64,000 nt of DNA from Gnetum montanum (taxonomy: Eukaryota > Streptophyta > Gnetopsida > Gnetales > Gnetaceae): the NCBI GenBank assembly GCA_015680685.1, contig MNCI01010115.1:194778-258777 (forward strand), read 5' to 3'. How positions within the stretch are numbered: the stretch's first letter is position 1; each line of letters opens with the position of its first letter. Shown here piece by piece: positions 24,241 to 36,399 of the stretch. The notes under the pieces are model-generated. The model was not told where the DNA came from and made no database searches. It saw only the letters and a program-made list of their open reading frames with translations. The translations under genes and the position numbers were made by a program.

Positions 24241-24369
24241 AATAGCTAATCAAGAGAGCAACTCACTAACATGCATGGAACTAACTGAGGGAATAACTTC
24301 CAAAACTTAACCTGGAAAACATCAATTGGGGGAAGTTGGAAATCCCTAAAAGGTCAGACAAAAACCTTA

Positions 24370-26390
24370 ATAAGATACTGTTAGTCAATGTGCAATGAGC
24401 CAAACCCTTCCATGAACATAGAACGACTAGTGCACATAATACCTCTAAGAAGGGATGACCCTGATCATTATTTTGAATCTCCTCCTTTCAACTTGGTCAT
24501 GGGGGAGATGGCCACCTCTGCTGATCATTTGAGGCCCTCAGTTCCTTTTTATGTTTTTGTTTTATATATTTTTATTTTACAAATTTCTTTAGCTTTTCTT
24601 GTTTTTGTTTTGCAACATCATTTATAATTTTTCATTTCTTTGTGTGTTTGTTTGTTTTGTTAGGTTCATCACCTAATAAGTGCTCTTGATGGTGGTATGA
24701 ACTATATTCTATTGCTTACTAATGTTTGGTTGTTATCTTTGAGTTATAATGATGATACTAAGGTATGGTTATTTTGATATAATAGGCAATCAGTCCACAT
24801 CATCCATGCATTCATAAATTTCTATGGTATCTCTTAGCTTGGAACTGTACAGTCCCTTTCTCAATAATAAAACTATTAATGAATAGGTGACTAGGCATTT
24901 CTCAAACTAAGGAAGGACTCAAGGACTGAAAAGGGTGTGATTTCAAGGGGATTTGATGCATTTGTGTTGGCCATTCTCTTAGGTGCTTGGATGTTTTCTT
25001 CTTGAGTTTTCCTTACCATTCTAACATTGCTCCATTATCAGGAAGCTAAGCTAATAAAAATAATAAGTATTTGCATGGTGTGGTTCTCACACAAAAGAAA
25101 AAAAAGAGAAGACAGTGAAAATTCAAAGCACACCCCTTATACAAAAGAATCATCTGGGCTACAAGCACTAGTTATGGAACTAAACAAACATGTTCCCTCT
25201 AACTAAGGCCCTTTCTTGCTTCCTACTTTTCCCTTTCTTGTTTCGGCAGAATGGTGATGAATCTTTGACAGAAGCATTCCTATTACTTCAGGTGGATTGA
25301 TTGGCCAAGTGTATTAATGCAAATTCATTGGATGTGGATTGTCTGAGGCTAGATTTGGAATGAGATCTACTAAGTTGCATTAAGCATACATACACAAGGG
25401 GCTATTCTTGGGACTCCATTCCATTCTCTTTTCTCTTCCCTCCATTATTCTTCCTTCACTTTCCACCTCATTACTAGTTGTATCAATAGTCTATATGTTG
25501 GTTGATGCATTTTTGTCTTTTCGGTAAATTGTTGTTGTTAAGACTTTAACTCTTGCTTTCGAATGACATATCCAGAGCCTACGGACTCTTTGAATATGGG
25601 TTTTTTAGGGCATAAAGGGCATGAACCTACTTTGGGGAGGACCCATTGGCATTCTTATTTGGTGCATAATTTAACTTCTTTCCCTTAAACATTTCCACAA
25701 TCACCATTTGTTTTGTTCATTACCACCTATGACATTCATTTTATTGACATTTTTGTTGTTTTTTTTCTTTTCTCCATCTTTCTTATTCCTTATTTTTTTT
25801 CATTCTATCGCTATCAAAGGATCGCTCTTAGTCATGGGGGTCCTGGTCCAATTTTTTCAATTTTCTCCTAACCTCTACACCTTGGGTAGTCACTAGTGTT
25901 ATATCTCCAGAATCCGTATTAGCCATATCACAACTTAGGTAATGGATAGTACACCGAGGCAAGGTATCATTGTATTGTGATTTATTTATCCTTGCTAATA
26001 TGAGACTATGTTGTGTGTGAAGATGGAAATCATACAACAATGGAATGGACCTAGAGGAAACACTTAGGATGGACTGGTGCTAAAAATGTTAAGCAAGGAA
26101 TAAGATTGATAGTGCGGTTATGGATGGACAACGGAAGGCACAATCCTAGCAGTAGCAACAACATGTATTTTTATTTTCTTCTCTCTCTTCTCTCTTAGCT
26201 GCCAAATAAGGCTAGATATCAAATGTGTATAATGTTCACTCTTGTGGTCATGAACACTAATATTACCATGTATTGTAATGATAATCTATTCACATGTCAC
26301 TCCATTCACCATTAGTGTCATTCAAGTCAATAATACCATACCTTCCAAATATTTTGTAAGGAACTCGAGGATAAGTTTTCATTCAATCAT
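24370..26390 (+). other. Athila 2 post-protease remainder (integrase tail and UTR)
   Basis: Around 24388-24460 a short frame (AKPFHEHRTTSAHNTS) resembles the end of integrase in element A (KPFHDTK...NDHNTF near 1570-1615). Everything between the protease and this point, about 3 kb in a full element, is absent. From 24490 the sequence follows the post-pol stretch of A in order to about 25800. The rest to 26390 has no gene; 26170-26200 is a CT-rich run. Only traces of the long post-pol ORF of A remain. Confidence 0.6.
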
Positions 26391-26397
26391 GGGGGTA
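26391..26397 (+). other. Polypurine tract of Athila 2
   Basis: GGGGGTA immediately precedes the 3' LTR, the same as at 6795-6801. Confidence 0.75.
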
Positions 26398-27178
26398 TGA
26401 TGAGCCATGATATTGTGTATGCGATATCACATCTTGCCTCATCTTCTATAAATAAGAGGTGGTGCCCTTTGTTCATGATAGTTAGAATTAGACCCTTAGC
26501 CAAACTCTTGTGGTTTTACCATTTCAGACTTAGAATAATTTCTGTGTGCCCGCAGTAGGAGAAATAGAGTGAACAGATCTTTACTTGAGCAAATTATACC
26601 TGAGCACACATTTGTGTATGGAAACAAAGATGAAATTTATGATAAACCTTGCAGCATATAGATTAAGCTAATTAGTAATTAATTATTGTTGAATGGTTAA
26701 TGCTTTCCTAGTTAATTAATATCTTTCTCAACCTTTGACTCTCTTAGTTAAATACACTTAATATGACCTCTTCAAGCATGTGTGTAGTATTTGGTAACCC
26801 AGTAATGACTAGCATTTGGTAATCCTAGCAATGTTGCATTGGTTCAGGATGTGTACGAAAAGTGGGAATAGATACTGATGTTAGGAACAATTAGAACTTA
26901 GTTAGTGAATAGTTAATGTAAGTTAGTCACTTAGTTCTCTTTACCTTCCCTTATTAGCATAAGACATTAAAAAGATAAAAGCTATAAAAATTCATATACC
27001 TCAAGCTTAGTTAACCATACAACCGTGAAAATACAAGTAAGTTTGGAAAGACAATGATTGCTTAACCCTGAGTGTTCCATTAAGGTGCGTAAGCACATAG
27101 TCCTTGGAGTTTGACTAGATTGCACGTGAAACACTCCTATTCATATGGTTAAGTGTAGGGGTACCTTGCCACACATCA
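26398..27178 (+). repeat. 3' LTR of Athila 2
   Basis: The LTR runs from TGATGAGCC to CACACATCA (781 bp) and aligns with 20009-20819 throughout, with a gap near the start and scattered transitions. Its TATA box lies at 26447-26454. It is followed by the target duplication TCCGC. Confidence 0.9.
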
Positions 27179-27183
27179 TCCGC
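27179..27183. repeat. Right target-site duplication of Athila 2
   Basis: TCCGC follows the 3' LTR and pairs with TCCAC at 20004-20008. Read across the empty site, the Tat protease frame continues as LGSAIKLQ, so TCCGC was probably the original. Confidence 0.85.
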
Positions 27184-27703
27184 CATCAAGTTACAGTGAG
27201 CATCTTTTATTTACTTTTAGCATATTTTTTTGTGCAATTTCTTATTTTTATAGTCTCAATGTTGCATCATTTTACCTTTCATGCTAGCTAAACGCCTAAG
27301 CTTGGAATGGCCTTAAACTATGACACGGGCCGCCAAGGTGTAAAACTGGAAACTCACTCTTTATAAGTGATGGTCTAAAATGGCCTTAAACTAGCAATGG
27401 CTCGAAATGGCCTTAAACTAGCATATGATCCAAAATGACCTAAAGCTAGCAACAACCTGAAATGGCCTAAAACTAGCAATGGCCTAAAATGGCCTAAAAT
27501 TAGCAATGGGGCCTACAAGAGGCACAAGTACATCAAAAAACTATACATATATGTAATATTAACCAAAGAAAATAATATAAGCATCTCATGTGTCATTAAA
27601 TTACAAATATATAGTTCAAACTTGAGTGCATACTTAAGAGTGGAAAAATTTCCTAATAACAAGGGGCTACAAGTCAAAGAAATAAAGAAATGTTTTCAAC
27701 AAG
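27184..27703 (+). other. Start of the possible Tat intron, with short repeat array
   Basis: A candidate splice donor, ACA|GTGAGC at 27196, lies eight codons after the Athila insertion. Ogre-type Tat elements have an intron between protease and RT. From about 27310 to 27510 the phrase TGGCCTTAAACTAGCAA repeats loosely six to seven times at about 30-bp spacing. The same phrase appears near 32730-32800, just before RT, and in the 3' array at 36660-36790. The rest is AT-rich with no frame. Confidence 0.45.
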
Positions 27704-30700
27704 TTATGGGTCTTTACTAGTGTCTTTGTTTGCTACACCACTAGGTCTTGCATCCTCATTTTGATCCTACATGCATTAAAAATAAAGGAAAACATCAACG
27801 AGTATGAAAGGGCAATGCATAAGGCTCTCACCAATAAACTACAATAAAGTAAAAGCTTGGCTACCTGAGATGGGCCTTCATATATCTCCAGAGGTATTGT
27901 GTCAAGGCCTAACACTAGGTATCATAGAATTTCTTCCTTTATTAAGTTGTCCTAATCCTCTTCTCCTAGATCAATGTTGGTTGTAATCTTTCCTTTCTAT
28001 ATAGCTGTCTAAGTAGGTGGCCTTGGAGAAAAAATTGGAAATAGTAGTCTCCCCAAAAGGTAAGGTCACCTCTCTCTTGGGAGATTCACTCACCACTACG
28101 TACTTCAAAAATTTTTCATAGGCTCGAGTAGTGCCAATTACATCAAGAAATAGCTCATGAGTGTGACATTCTATAGATACATCTCTATACTTCTGGCGAT
28201 AGGTAGCACATTCCATCTTATACATGTGTTTATGATTTTTCTATGCCTATCCCCACTCGTATACTTTGGCGCTGTAATCCTTCCAGTCTTGATTTTTCTA
28301 GGCCAACAGATCCATTTGCAAGCGTTGTTTGATGACTTCCCTGGTAGCCTAATTCTTGCCTCATAGAGCCGACCAATATCTAGCATAATTTATTACAACT
28401 GTACGCCAAGTACCATCTAAAGTATCACAAGCCATTAAGAACTCATTCCTTGACCATAGGTCTTCCAGCTCAACTACTTGACTTACTTTCTCTTTCTCAA
28501 TTTTATGGACCCTTTTCTAGATGTTTTTGTTAACACAGCTACACTCCCATAAGGATCATGCTAAGTATAGTGTACATTTTTTTTCCTCATCGTATATATG
28601 ATGAGGCACCTCGATAACCTTCAGAGGGAGTTTAGGCACAATGTTAACTTCGACCACCTATCTTGGATCCCACTTAAGTTAAGAAGCTATTATACCATAG
28701 ATGAGAAAATGTCAATCATAAGATGATGGAAAAAATAGAATCACATAGAGAGCGAATGTTGTAGTATAAATGCATCTATCTTGGGGTCAATTTTCCTTAA
28801 ACAATCGATCATATCATCAACTACCTCTTCCATAAAGGAAAATTTATCTGGGGTCTCTATCCATGGCTATAGGTAGAAGGAAGAGGAAGATTTAGAAGCC
28901 TTAGTAGTAGTATCCGTTGTGCAACAAAGCATGTTAACAATATGAAGAAGAGGAAAAGGAAAGTGAGAGGTAACATAAATGATAGTGCAAATCTCCTACC
29001 TAGCAAACCATTAGGGGTGAGAGTGGGGGGATCATCCATCAGCATACTATCAAAAAAATCATCAAACTCACTAGCTTCAAACTGTAGCCCCTCTTCTTCA
29101 AACTGACTGAAAAGTCCAATAACATCTTCAACCATCATGTGCATCTCAGGTGCTGGGGCACAATCTACAATAGGTTCATTTGCAGTAGGGGCCTCCTCCT
29201 CTACGGCTAGAGCCTCCTCCTCTTCTTCTATAGTAAGGGCCTTTGCCTTAGGAGCCAAAATATTTTCTTCATCTAGTGAACATAAGCCAAAGTTAGGATG
29301 CTAGTCCAACATGTGCATAAAAGAAAGTAGCAAGCAAGATACCAAAGAATACTCACCAACAAGCATAGATCACACATTACAAACTTTGATTCATAATCTT
29401 TTGCCTCTTTCCTCGCTTATACATGGAGGCTATTCAATAGGATGAGGCTTCTTATGTTGTAGCTTTGACTTTACCATTTCTATAATAACCCATGGCCCCC
29501 TCATCGAATTGCACATGTTAGTGGGGGGACCTCTCCAAAGCTGTCTTGTGCAAGAAAATATGGTCCCAGTCGATCCTTTATTGTTATTGAAAAGGACTTC
29601 CTGATAGCTTCTAGAGGGTCCTAAGATTAAATAGTGAAAAATACCTGGTGGATCCATGATTTTGAGATCTGAGTACAATCCTATAATACTTAGATCTCAT
29701 TCTCCCATACCACTAAGAATTCAGCAAACCATCTTAAACAAGCTATAGAAAAGGAAAAGTGCACATTGACATGTGTATCATGCTTGCTATGGAGCTTAAC
29801 CATTTCAACCCACAAGCCTTCAAAAAGATACTTGGACCAATTGTAACAAGTCCCCTCTTCCATGATGTCCCTCATAATCCAAGCCTACTCTACTGTAAGA
29901 ATTTTTCCTTGGGAAAGTAACTTGGGGAAAGCATGAGCCTAGAAGATAGGGTAAATCTTGTGAGCCACCTCTAATTTAACCTTCTGCATGTAAATGCCCT
30001 TGGGATCTTTATTGGTCCCCAGCCATTCTTCTATGTCCCCTTGATGGTTTACATCTTTTTCATTCTTCTCCCCCATAGGTAAACCATTAGAAGGAACACT
30101 GAAGAGATCTAAAAAAAGGCTATTCATGATCTCAAATACCACCTACACATTATGGACTCGTGTGCGAAAGTGGTCGATGCTCTTTATAAAAGAATTGACA
30201 AGGGCAAGCATTTCCATAGCTAGAATGCTTGGATTTACTACCAAAAAGGGGTACATGAGCCTAGCCTCTTAGACCTTCTAAAAAATGGTGACTAGAGCCC
30301 CATTGCATAGCCAACGCTGTGACTCATCAACTTCACCATACTTAAAGAAAAGGTTAGCTTTGTTACAACCTGAGGTAATTACTATAACTTCTTTAGACTC
30401 AGCTGCCATTGTAATAATCAAGAATAAAATCAACAGAAAAAATACAACAATAAAACCAATCAATTGATCAATCAATAGCATATGAAAACACATGCAAAAC
30501 CTAACTCACCTGGTGTGAATGGTGTAGGGAATGGTGGTATTTTCACTAGAACTTCCACCACAGTGGGTACTCGATGCTATGCCCCTTCGCCATCCAACCA
30601 TCAAAGTTCCTCACATTTTAGATAGAACTTATTATACTTGGTTGGATAGGTCCTAAAGTCGGTCCCAAGTTGTTCTATGAAATCGGTGCGCACGTTCTCA

Positions 30701-32399
30701 GTAGAAGAGAACTCTTGTAAGGTTGTTTGAGCCAAGCCAATGCCCCCTCTTTATCATGAAGACCATCCTTGTCAATTACAAATCTAAAAACACATAGAAC
30801 ATAATAAAAATTCCAAATATACAAGATATATGATATAACATATCTAAGAATCTTCACAGGACTCACCCACCAGCATAGTAGATGGTCCCAGGTTGGTTCC
30901 GGAAGAAGGTGTCCATATGGCGAGCGACAAACAATGTGTTGTACTTATTGTAGCACTTAAATTCAGGCATGACCCAAACCCAAGATAAGAGTCTTAAGCC
31001 TTTTGAATGTTGACTTGAGCCCCTTTCCCCTTCACCTTCACTAGACACATCTATCATAAACATTATGATACCTTGGTTTTCCCCAGGAAACAACATTTTA
31101 ACCAAAACACCTACGAACCCAGCTGACAAGTGTGACCATACCATCACACTAAAGTGATGAACAAGGAATTCTAAGAATTCCCATGTGCCTTCTCTAAACT
31201 AGAATTCCTAGTCCCTTATGCATGTGGATGGTGAAAATTAGCTACAGGGGCACTTATGCAACACAAAACACCTACCAGCTCAATCACAATCAAGATTGAT
31301 TTAAAAATAACCCTACATTGCACCAAAAAAAATGTTAGTTTACAATTAAGGAACTTTGTGAGGGGAGGACTTAAAATAAAGTTTTTTTAAGTGTCAGTTA
31401 CACTACTATACAACATAGCACCCCCTTTTATATAAATTTTGCTAAGTATGAGATAGTGCATCCATAGTACTATCAAGCAAACCAAATTTTTTTTTCCAAG
31501 TATTCGTCCCACTTTCATGACTTGTTAGGAAGCGTAATAATTATAACATCCCATGAAACATAGTGGCTGCATCATGCAAAACATAGCAACATAGTAGGTA
31601 CACCCCACACAGTGTAGTGGTTGCGTCACACGCAGCGTAACAACTTCGTAATGTGTAGTGTAACAGCTACACCTTGCGCAGTGTAGCAATGCAACAGCTG
31701 TGCCTTGCATAGTGTAATGCCTATGTCATGTGTAGGATAATAGCGTAGTAGCATAGCATCATGGTGTAATAAGCACCAGTCACACAATCAAAGCTAACAA
31801 AGCCTAAAGAAAAAAAACACACAACATTTGCAAGGCCCCAACCCTATTCCACCACGTGGAACGTAACAAAAGCAAACAACAACCACCCCATGCATGCTAT
31901 GCTACCCAGAACTTGTGCTATGCGACATAGAACATTCTAAACCCTTCAAAAAATTAAAAAAATGATAAATCTCTTTGATCAAAACAACAACAACAGTGGC
32001 AGTGGTGCAACATCTATGGATGCAGCTGTGATGGCACTGGTAACGACCATGGCAACCACCACAAATGCAACAAAATTATTCATAGCGTAGTGGTAGTGGT
32101 AGATACCATGACTAAGAGTGAAAAAAACCACATTGTAGCAACCGTAGAAACCATAGCACTAGGGCATGATGACCATGACAAGGACAATGTTAATGATAGC
32201 CCCACTCAATAGATTTTCGTAAAGAAAAAAAACCAATGAGAGAAAAGCACAACATGAACAAAGGTAGCATACTGAATTACCGGGTAGACAATGTCTTCTG
32301 TCATTCCTCAATGCATGCTCTAGGGAGATGTTGCAAGGTGTGCTCCCCTTCGTCCACGTTGGTGAGACCTTGATCTCTACGCTGACTCCTGCGAGCCAT
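27704..32399 (-). pseudogene. Antisense spliced-gene remnant with FCP1/HAD-phosphatase-like exon
   Basis: Read on minus, an ATG at 32399 (MARRSQRRDQGLTNVDEGEH) follows a TATA box by about 130 bp. Exons joined by plausible GT...AG borders follow. One exon (about 31340-30868) has LIVIELVGVL, then FREGTWEFLEFLVHHF, MVWSHLS and CYNKYNTLF...NQPGTIYY, the layout of an FCP1/NIF-type HAD phosphatase; the catalytic D-L-N-G and D-D-S-P motifs are altered. A following exon (from about 30783) reads STENVRTDFIEQLG. An exon of about 240 codons (30420-29640) stays in one frame. An acidic exon (29270-29028, EEEEEALAVEEEAP) and a helical exon (about 28650-27880) come next. A last short exon ends SKDP-stop at 27704. 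Stops are mostly TAG. Donors include GTGAGT at 30867 and at about 30510. It is either a captured host gene or an extra ORF of the element. Confidence 0.6.
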
Positions 32400-32528
32400 T
32401 GCCTTGATGTCAAACTTGGGCCTATTAGTGGTTATGCTGCAACTACTATGCTCTCTTTCTAAACCATGCTATGCTCTTGGCTATTAGCTATGATGATGAA
32501 AATGATAGGTGTACCATGGGTAAACCCA

Positions 32529-32536
32529 TATTTATA
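32529..32536 (-). promoter_or_regulatory. TATA box upstream of the antisense gene
   Basis: On minus the sequence is GGCTATAAATATGGG, about 130 bp before the ATG at 32399. The position suits a transcript start near 32505 and a 5' leader of about 100 bases. Confidence 0.5.
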
Positions 32537-32907
32537 GCCTCTAAGGTTATAGGACATGTTACTTTTTTGGGATGTCCCATGTCTCACGCATAACATGGGA
32601 TACCCCATGTCCTGCATGTAAGATGGGAAACCTAATATTCCATGTAGCATAGCACATAAATGTACCAAGAAAAAAAAAGAAAATAAAAAAAAATTTAAGC
32701 CCAATGATGGTCCTTTATGATCTTAAACTGGCAATTTTATAGCTCCCATTACATTATAATCATAGTGACAGTCTGCTAAAACCTTAAACTAGAAATTTTG
32801 TAACATTGCATAATTACCTTACATACATATCACTTCATGTTGCTATGTTAAGCAGGTATCACTTGACTCTTTTTGTTTTACTTATTTTTACAAGAGTGCT
32901 TGGAAAA

Positions 32908-35900
32908 ATGGCTACGCATGATGATCTCCATTTTCCCTTAATTTTGACAATACCCCATGGTAGGTTTATGAGATGCTTGAATGTAGAGCTGGTAGACTTC
33001 GAACCATGCCCTTGTGACACCAACATAGCATCCTTAGAAACATTCCTAGACTAGCTTGAACATCTTTTCAAAGCCTTAGATTTAGAAGCTGGTGATGTAA
33101 CTGAGGACCCCCTTATCAAAATCCCTGTGACTACATCTAAGGATGAGGTGAGAATGTTAAAGGTTAGCTTCCTATTGGAGCCATAAGTTCAACAAAATAT
33201 CTCTAAAGTCCTTCATGATGATGTCAAAGTGTTTGCATGGTCATATGAAGATATGCGAGGATTAGACCCATGTATAATATAACACAGTAGCATCCTAGAT
33301 TCATGTGTCAAAGTGGTGAAACAAAAAGCTTGCAAGATTAAACCAAAGATTACCTTAGCCATGCATGACAAAATCACCAAACTTTATCAGGAAAGGTTCA
33401 TTTGGGTAGTTGATTATGTGGACTGGGTATCAAACATTGTAGTTGTCCCCAAGAAAATTAAGGGTATAGGAATCTATATAGACTTCTGGGATTTGAATAA
33501 AGCCACTATTAAGGATGATTTCCCATTGCCTAGTATTGACCAACTTGTTGATACTACAGCTGGTCATGCATTACTATCCTTCATGGATGGATTCTCATGT
33601 TACAATCAAATCTACATAAACTTAGAACATCAACTAGCCACTACCTTCATGACCCCTTCAGGAACCTTCTGTTACATGATGATGCCCTTTGGGTTAAAAA
33701 GTGCTAGAGCAACGTATCAGTGGGCAATGACTTATATTTTTAGTGGCTATCTTTTAGAAAGTCTAAATGATTATGTGGATGACATAGCCATTAAATCTAA
33801 AAAAGCTCCTGATCATGCAAATGAGCTAAAATTGGTCCTTCAACATTTCCGTAGGCATGACCTCCACCTCAACCCCAAAAAATGTGTCTTTGAAGTCAGA
33901 ACTGGATGCATGTTAGGTTTTTTGGTATCAGAAACATGGATACATGTAGACCCTGATAAATTCAAAGCTATTGTTAACTTAGCACCACCTACAAACCTTA
34001 AGGAGTTGCATAGGTTGCAAGGAAGGATACAATTCATACGAAGGTTTATCAGAAGGCTAATAGATAAATTTCATCTAATGGAACATTTTCTTAAAAAAGG
34101 AGTTAACTTTGAATGGACAAACTAATTCCAGGAAGATTTTGATAACTTAAAGAAGGAGCTTGTTCATCTTCCCACTATTTACCCTCCACAGAGATATAAG
34201 ACTTTTTACATTTATCTTGCCACTTCAGACACATCTATTGTCACCTTGCTCTGTCAAAATAGGGATGATGGTTCTAAAATTCCTATCTACTACCTAAGTC
34301 ATGCATTGATAGCTTACGAAGCAAAATACAATGATGTAGAAAAAATTGCTTTGCTTTATTATTCACACTTAGAAAATGGAGGCACTATTTATTTAATAGT
34401 CAAGTAAACATCATTTGCAAAAACAACATACTTAAGGCTATTACAACCAATATATATGAAAGTAGCAGGATAGCCTAGTGGAAAGCTATAACTATAAAAT
34501 TTGACCTACATTATGTAGTATAGTCATATACAAAGGGTTAAGTGATAGCCACACAACTTATGACTTCACCCATCGATGAATAGGCAATAATAGAACTTGA
34601 ATTTCTAGATGAGCACATTAGTAGCTTAAGCCCAGTACTTCTAGATTTTGAAGCTATTCTACATTTTGATGGTGCCTCAACTAGAGAAAGTGGCAGTGCC
34701 ACTACTTTTCTCACATTTTCCTCTAGAGAGATTCAACCATTTGCATATCACTTCATGTTTCTTTGCATAAACAATGTAGAAAAATATGAGGGTCTCCTTA
34801 GGGGTATTTTAGCAGCTCGAGAGTCAAGGATCCAAAACTTAGCAATTAGAGGTGATTTGCAACTAGTCATTAACCAAGTTACAGAAGTCTATTCTTACAA
34901 GGAATAACATTTGTAGCCTTATTATGATTTGGTGAAATACATACTAAAGAAATTTGCAACCCTAGATGTCCAATATGTACCATGTAACAAAAATACTATA
35001 GTTGATGCATTAGCCACGCTAGCTTTAAGCATGCCACCACACATGCTCCCTACCTTACCTACTTTAATAGTGGAATGCACTAACCTTATCATCCACACAC
35101 CTAACATAGCTTCTATAAGTGCAGTACATGCCTAAGAATGGTATGACGACATTAAGACATACCTTCAACATGGTGAGCCTCCACACGACCTAACGTCTTC
35201 CCAAAAGGATGTAGTACGGAAATGAGCACGGTAGTATCTCCTCATAGGAGAATGCACTTTATTTTGATGATCTTATGATGGGATATTGCTAGTTTGTGTT
35301 AGTGGGGATGAAGTGGAAAAGGTTGTTGATCAATTCCATGAAAGACTATGTGGAGGGTAGATAGCTCCTAGTGCTATGGTGGAAAAAATTAGGTAGCTAG
35401 AATTCTATTGGCCTTATATGGAATGTGATTGTGTTGCTAAGGTAAGGACATGCAATGTATGTCAACGTTATGGGAACCTCATACATGTATCACCTACTAA
35501 GTTACATACCACATAAATCACATGCCCTTTCCAATGTTGGGGACTAGACATTATAGGGCCTATCACACCTAAGTCTTTTGTAGGGCATAGTTTCATCATT
35601 ACTACAATTGAGTACTTCATGAAGTGGATAGAAGCCATTCCCCTTAGGAAGACTACATCCAAGAAAATTTGCAAATTCATATTGGAAAATATAGTGACAC
35701 AATTTGGCCTTCCTATGACTATTGTTACAGAAAATAGGCCGTAATTCAATAGTGTAGAAACTAGAGCCTTTTGTGAAATCCTTGGTATCATACATTCTTT
35801 CTTGTTGCCATATTATCCTCAAGAAAATGGCCAAGTAGAAGCCACTAATAAAGCCATTATCAAACTTTTGAGAAAGATGCTTAGTAGTAGCAAGTGGTGA

Positions 35901-36380
35901 TGGTATGAGCAACTCCACTACATGCTTTGGGCTTATTGCACAACATGTAGGATAGCTCCAGGTAAGAACCCATATAGTCTTGTATACAGGTTTGAAGTGG
36001 TGTTATCTCTTGAATTGTAGGTCCCATCACTCCAAATGATCCTCTTAAATTATATGGATGAAGCTCAAAACAATTAGTCAAGAATCATTGATCTTGACTC
36101 TGTGGAGGAACAACACATCCAAACATTAACTGCATCAAGTGGTATTAGGACAAGCAACCACAGAAACATCATTACAATCTATACCAACATATAATCAAGA
36201 AAGAGGATCTATTTCTCAAGGCCATTCACGAGCTTGTGAATAAATTATTAGCCAATTGGGAAGGCTCCTTTTTGGTCACAAAAGCATATGAGAATTGGGC
36301 ATTCAAGCTAGCTGACTTATATGGCAACGAGTTCCTGAATCTTCTCAATCATTTGTACCTAAAACACTACTATGCTTAAC
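32908..36380 (+). pseudogene. pol: Tat element B pol: RT, RNase H, second RNase H, integrase
   Basis: The frame opens near ATG 32908 and runs with stops to 33312. It is then open for 270 codons (33313-34125), which is the RT: MMMPFGLKSARATYQ near 33680-33722 and NDYVDDIAIKS near 33769-33801, with YVDD intact. RNase H follows (34190-34400; YLATSDTSIVTLL, IYYLSHALIAYEAKY). The second, archaeal-type RNase H that marks Tat lies at 34640-35110 (LHFDGASTRES, EKYEGLLRGILAA, DLQLVINQV, IVDALATLAL). The integrase zinc region has VRTCNVCQRYG near 35440. The core has LDIIGPITP near 35545, VTENRP near 35727 (the usual Asp changed to Glu) and NGQVEATNKAI near 35829. The frame fades near 36380. The same domains occur in element D. 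Stops and some frameshifts make it inactive, but RT is well preserved. Confidence 0.85.
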
Positions 36381-36399
36381 ATGCAACATTGTACTAGAT

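Larger units (their letters stand above)
20009..27178 (+). mobile_element. Athila 2: complete-ended but pol-deleted Athila element
   Basis: Both LTRs (811 and 781 bp), the PBS, the PPT and a 5-bp target duplication are present, so the ends are certain. Inside are gag (about 21000-22925), a protease remnant (23640-24110), a short remnant of the integrase C-terminus (about 24370-24460) and the non-coding post-pol stretch. RT, RNase H, the integrase core and most of the post-pol ORF are missing, so this is a deletion derivative that could only have moved with help from a relative. The two LTRs are identical over more than 100 bp (20519-20650 against 26879-27009), making it the youngest insertion with both ends in the window. 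It lies inside Tat element B in the same orientation. Confidence 0.9.

Noticed and set aside
31525-31710. Cys/Thr-rich minus frame in a GTGTAGC-rich stretch
   Set aside because: The DNA is a low-complexity repeat similar to Tat LTR phrases, in what looks like an intron of the antisense gene.
35468-35918. Two overlapping minus frames of more than 100 codons
   Set aside because: They are opposite the Tat integrase core, which has the catalytic motifs on +.
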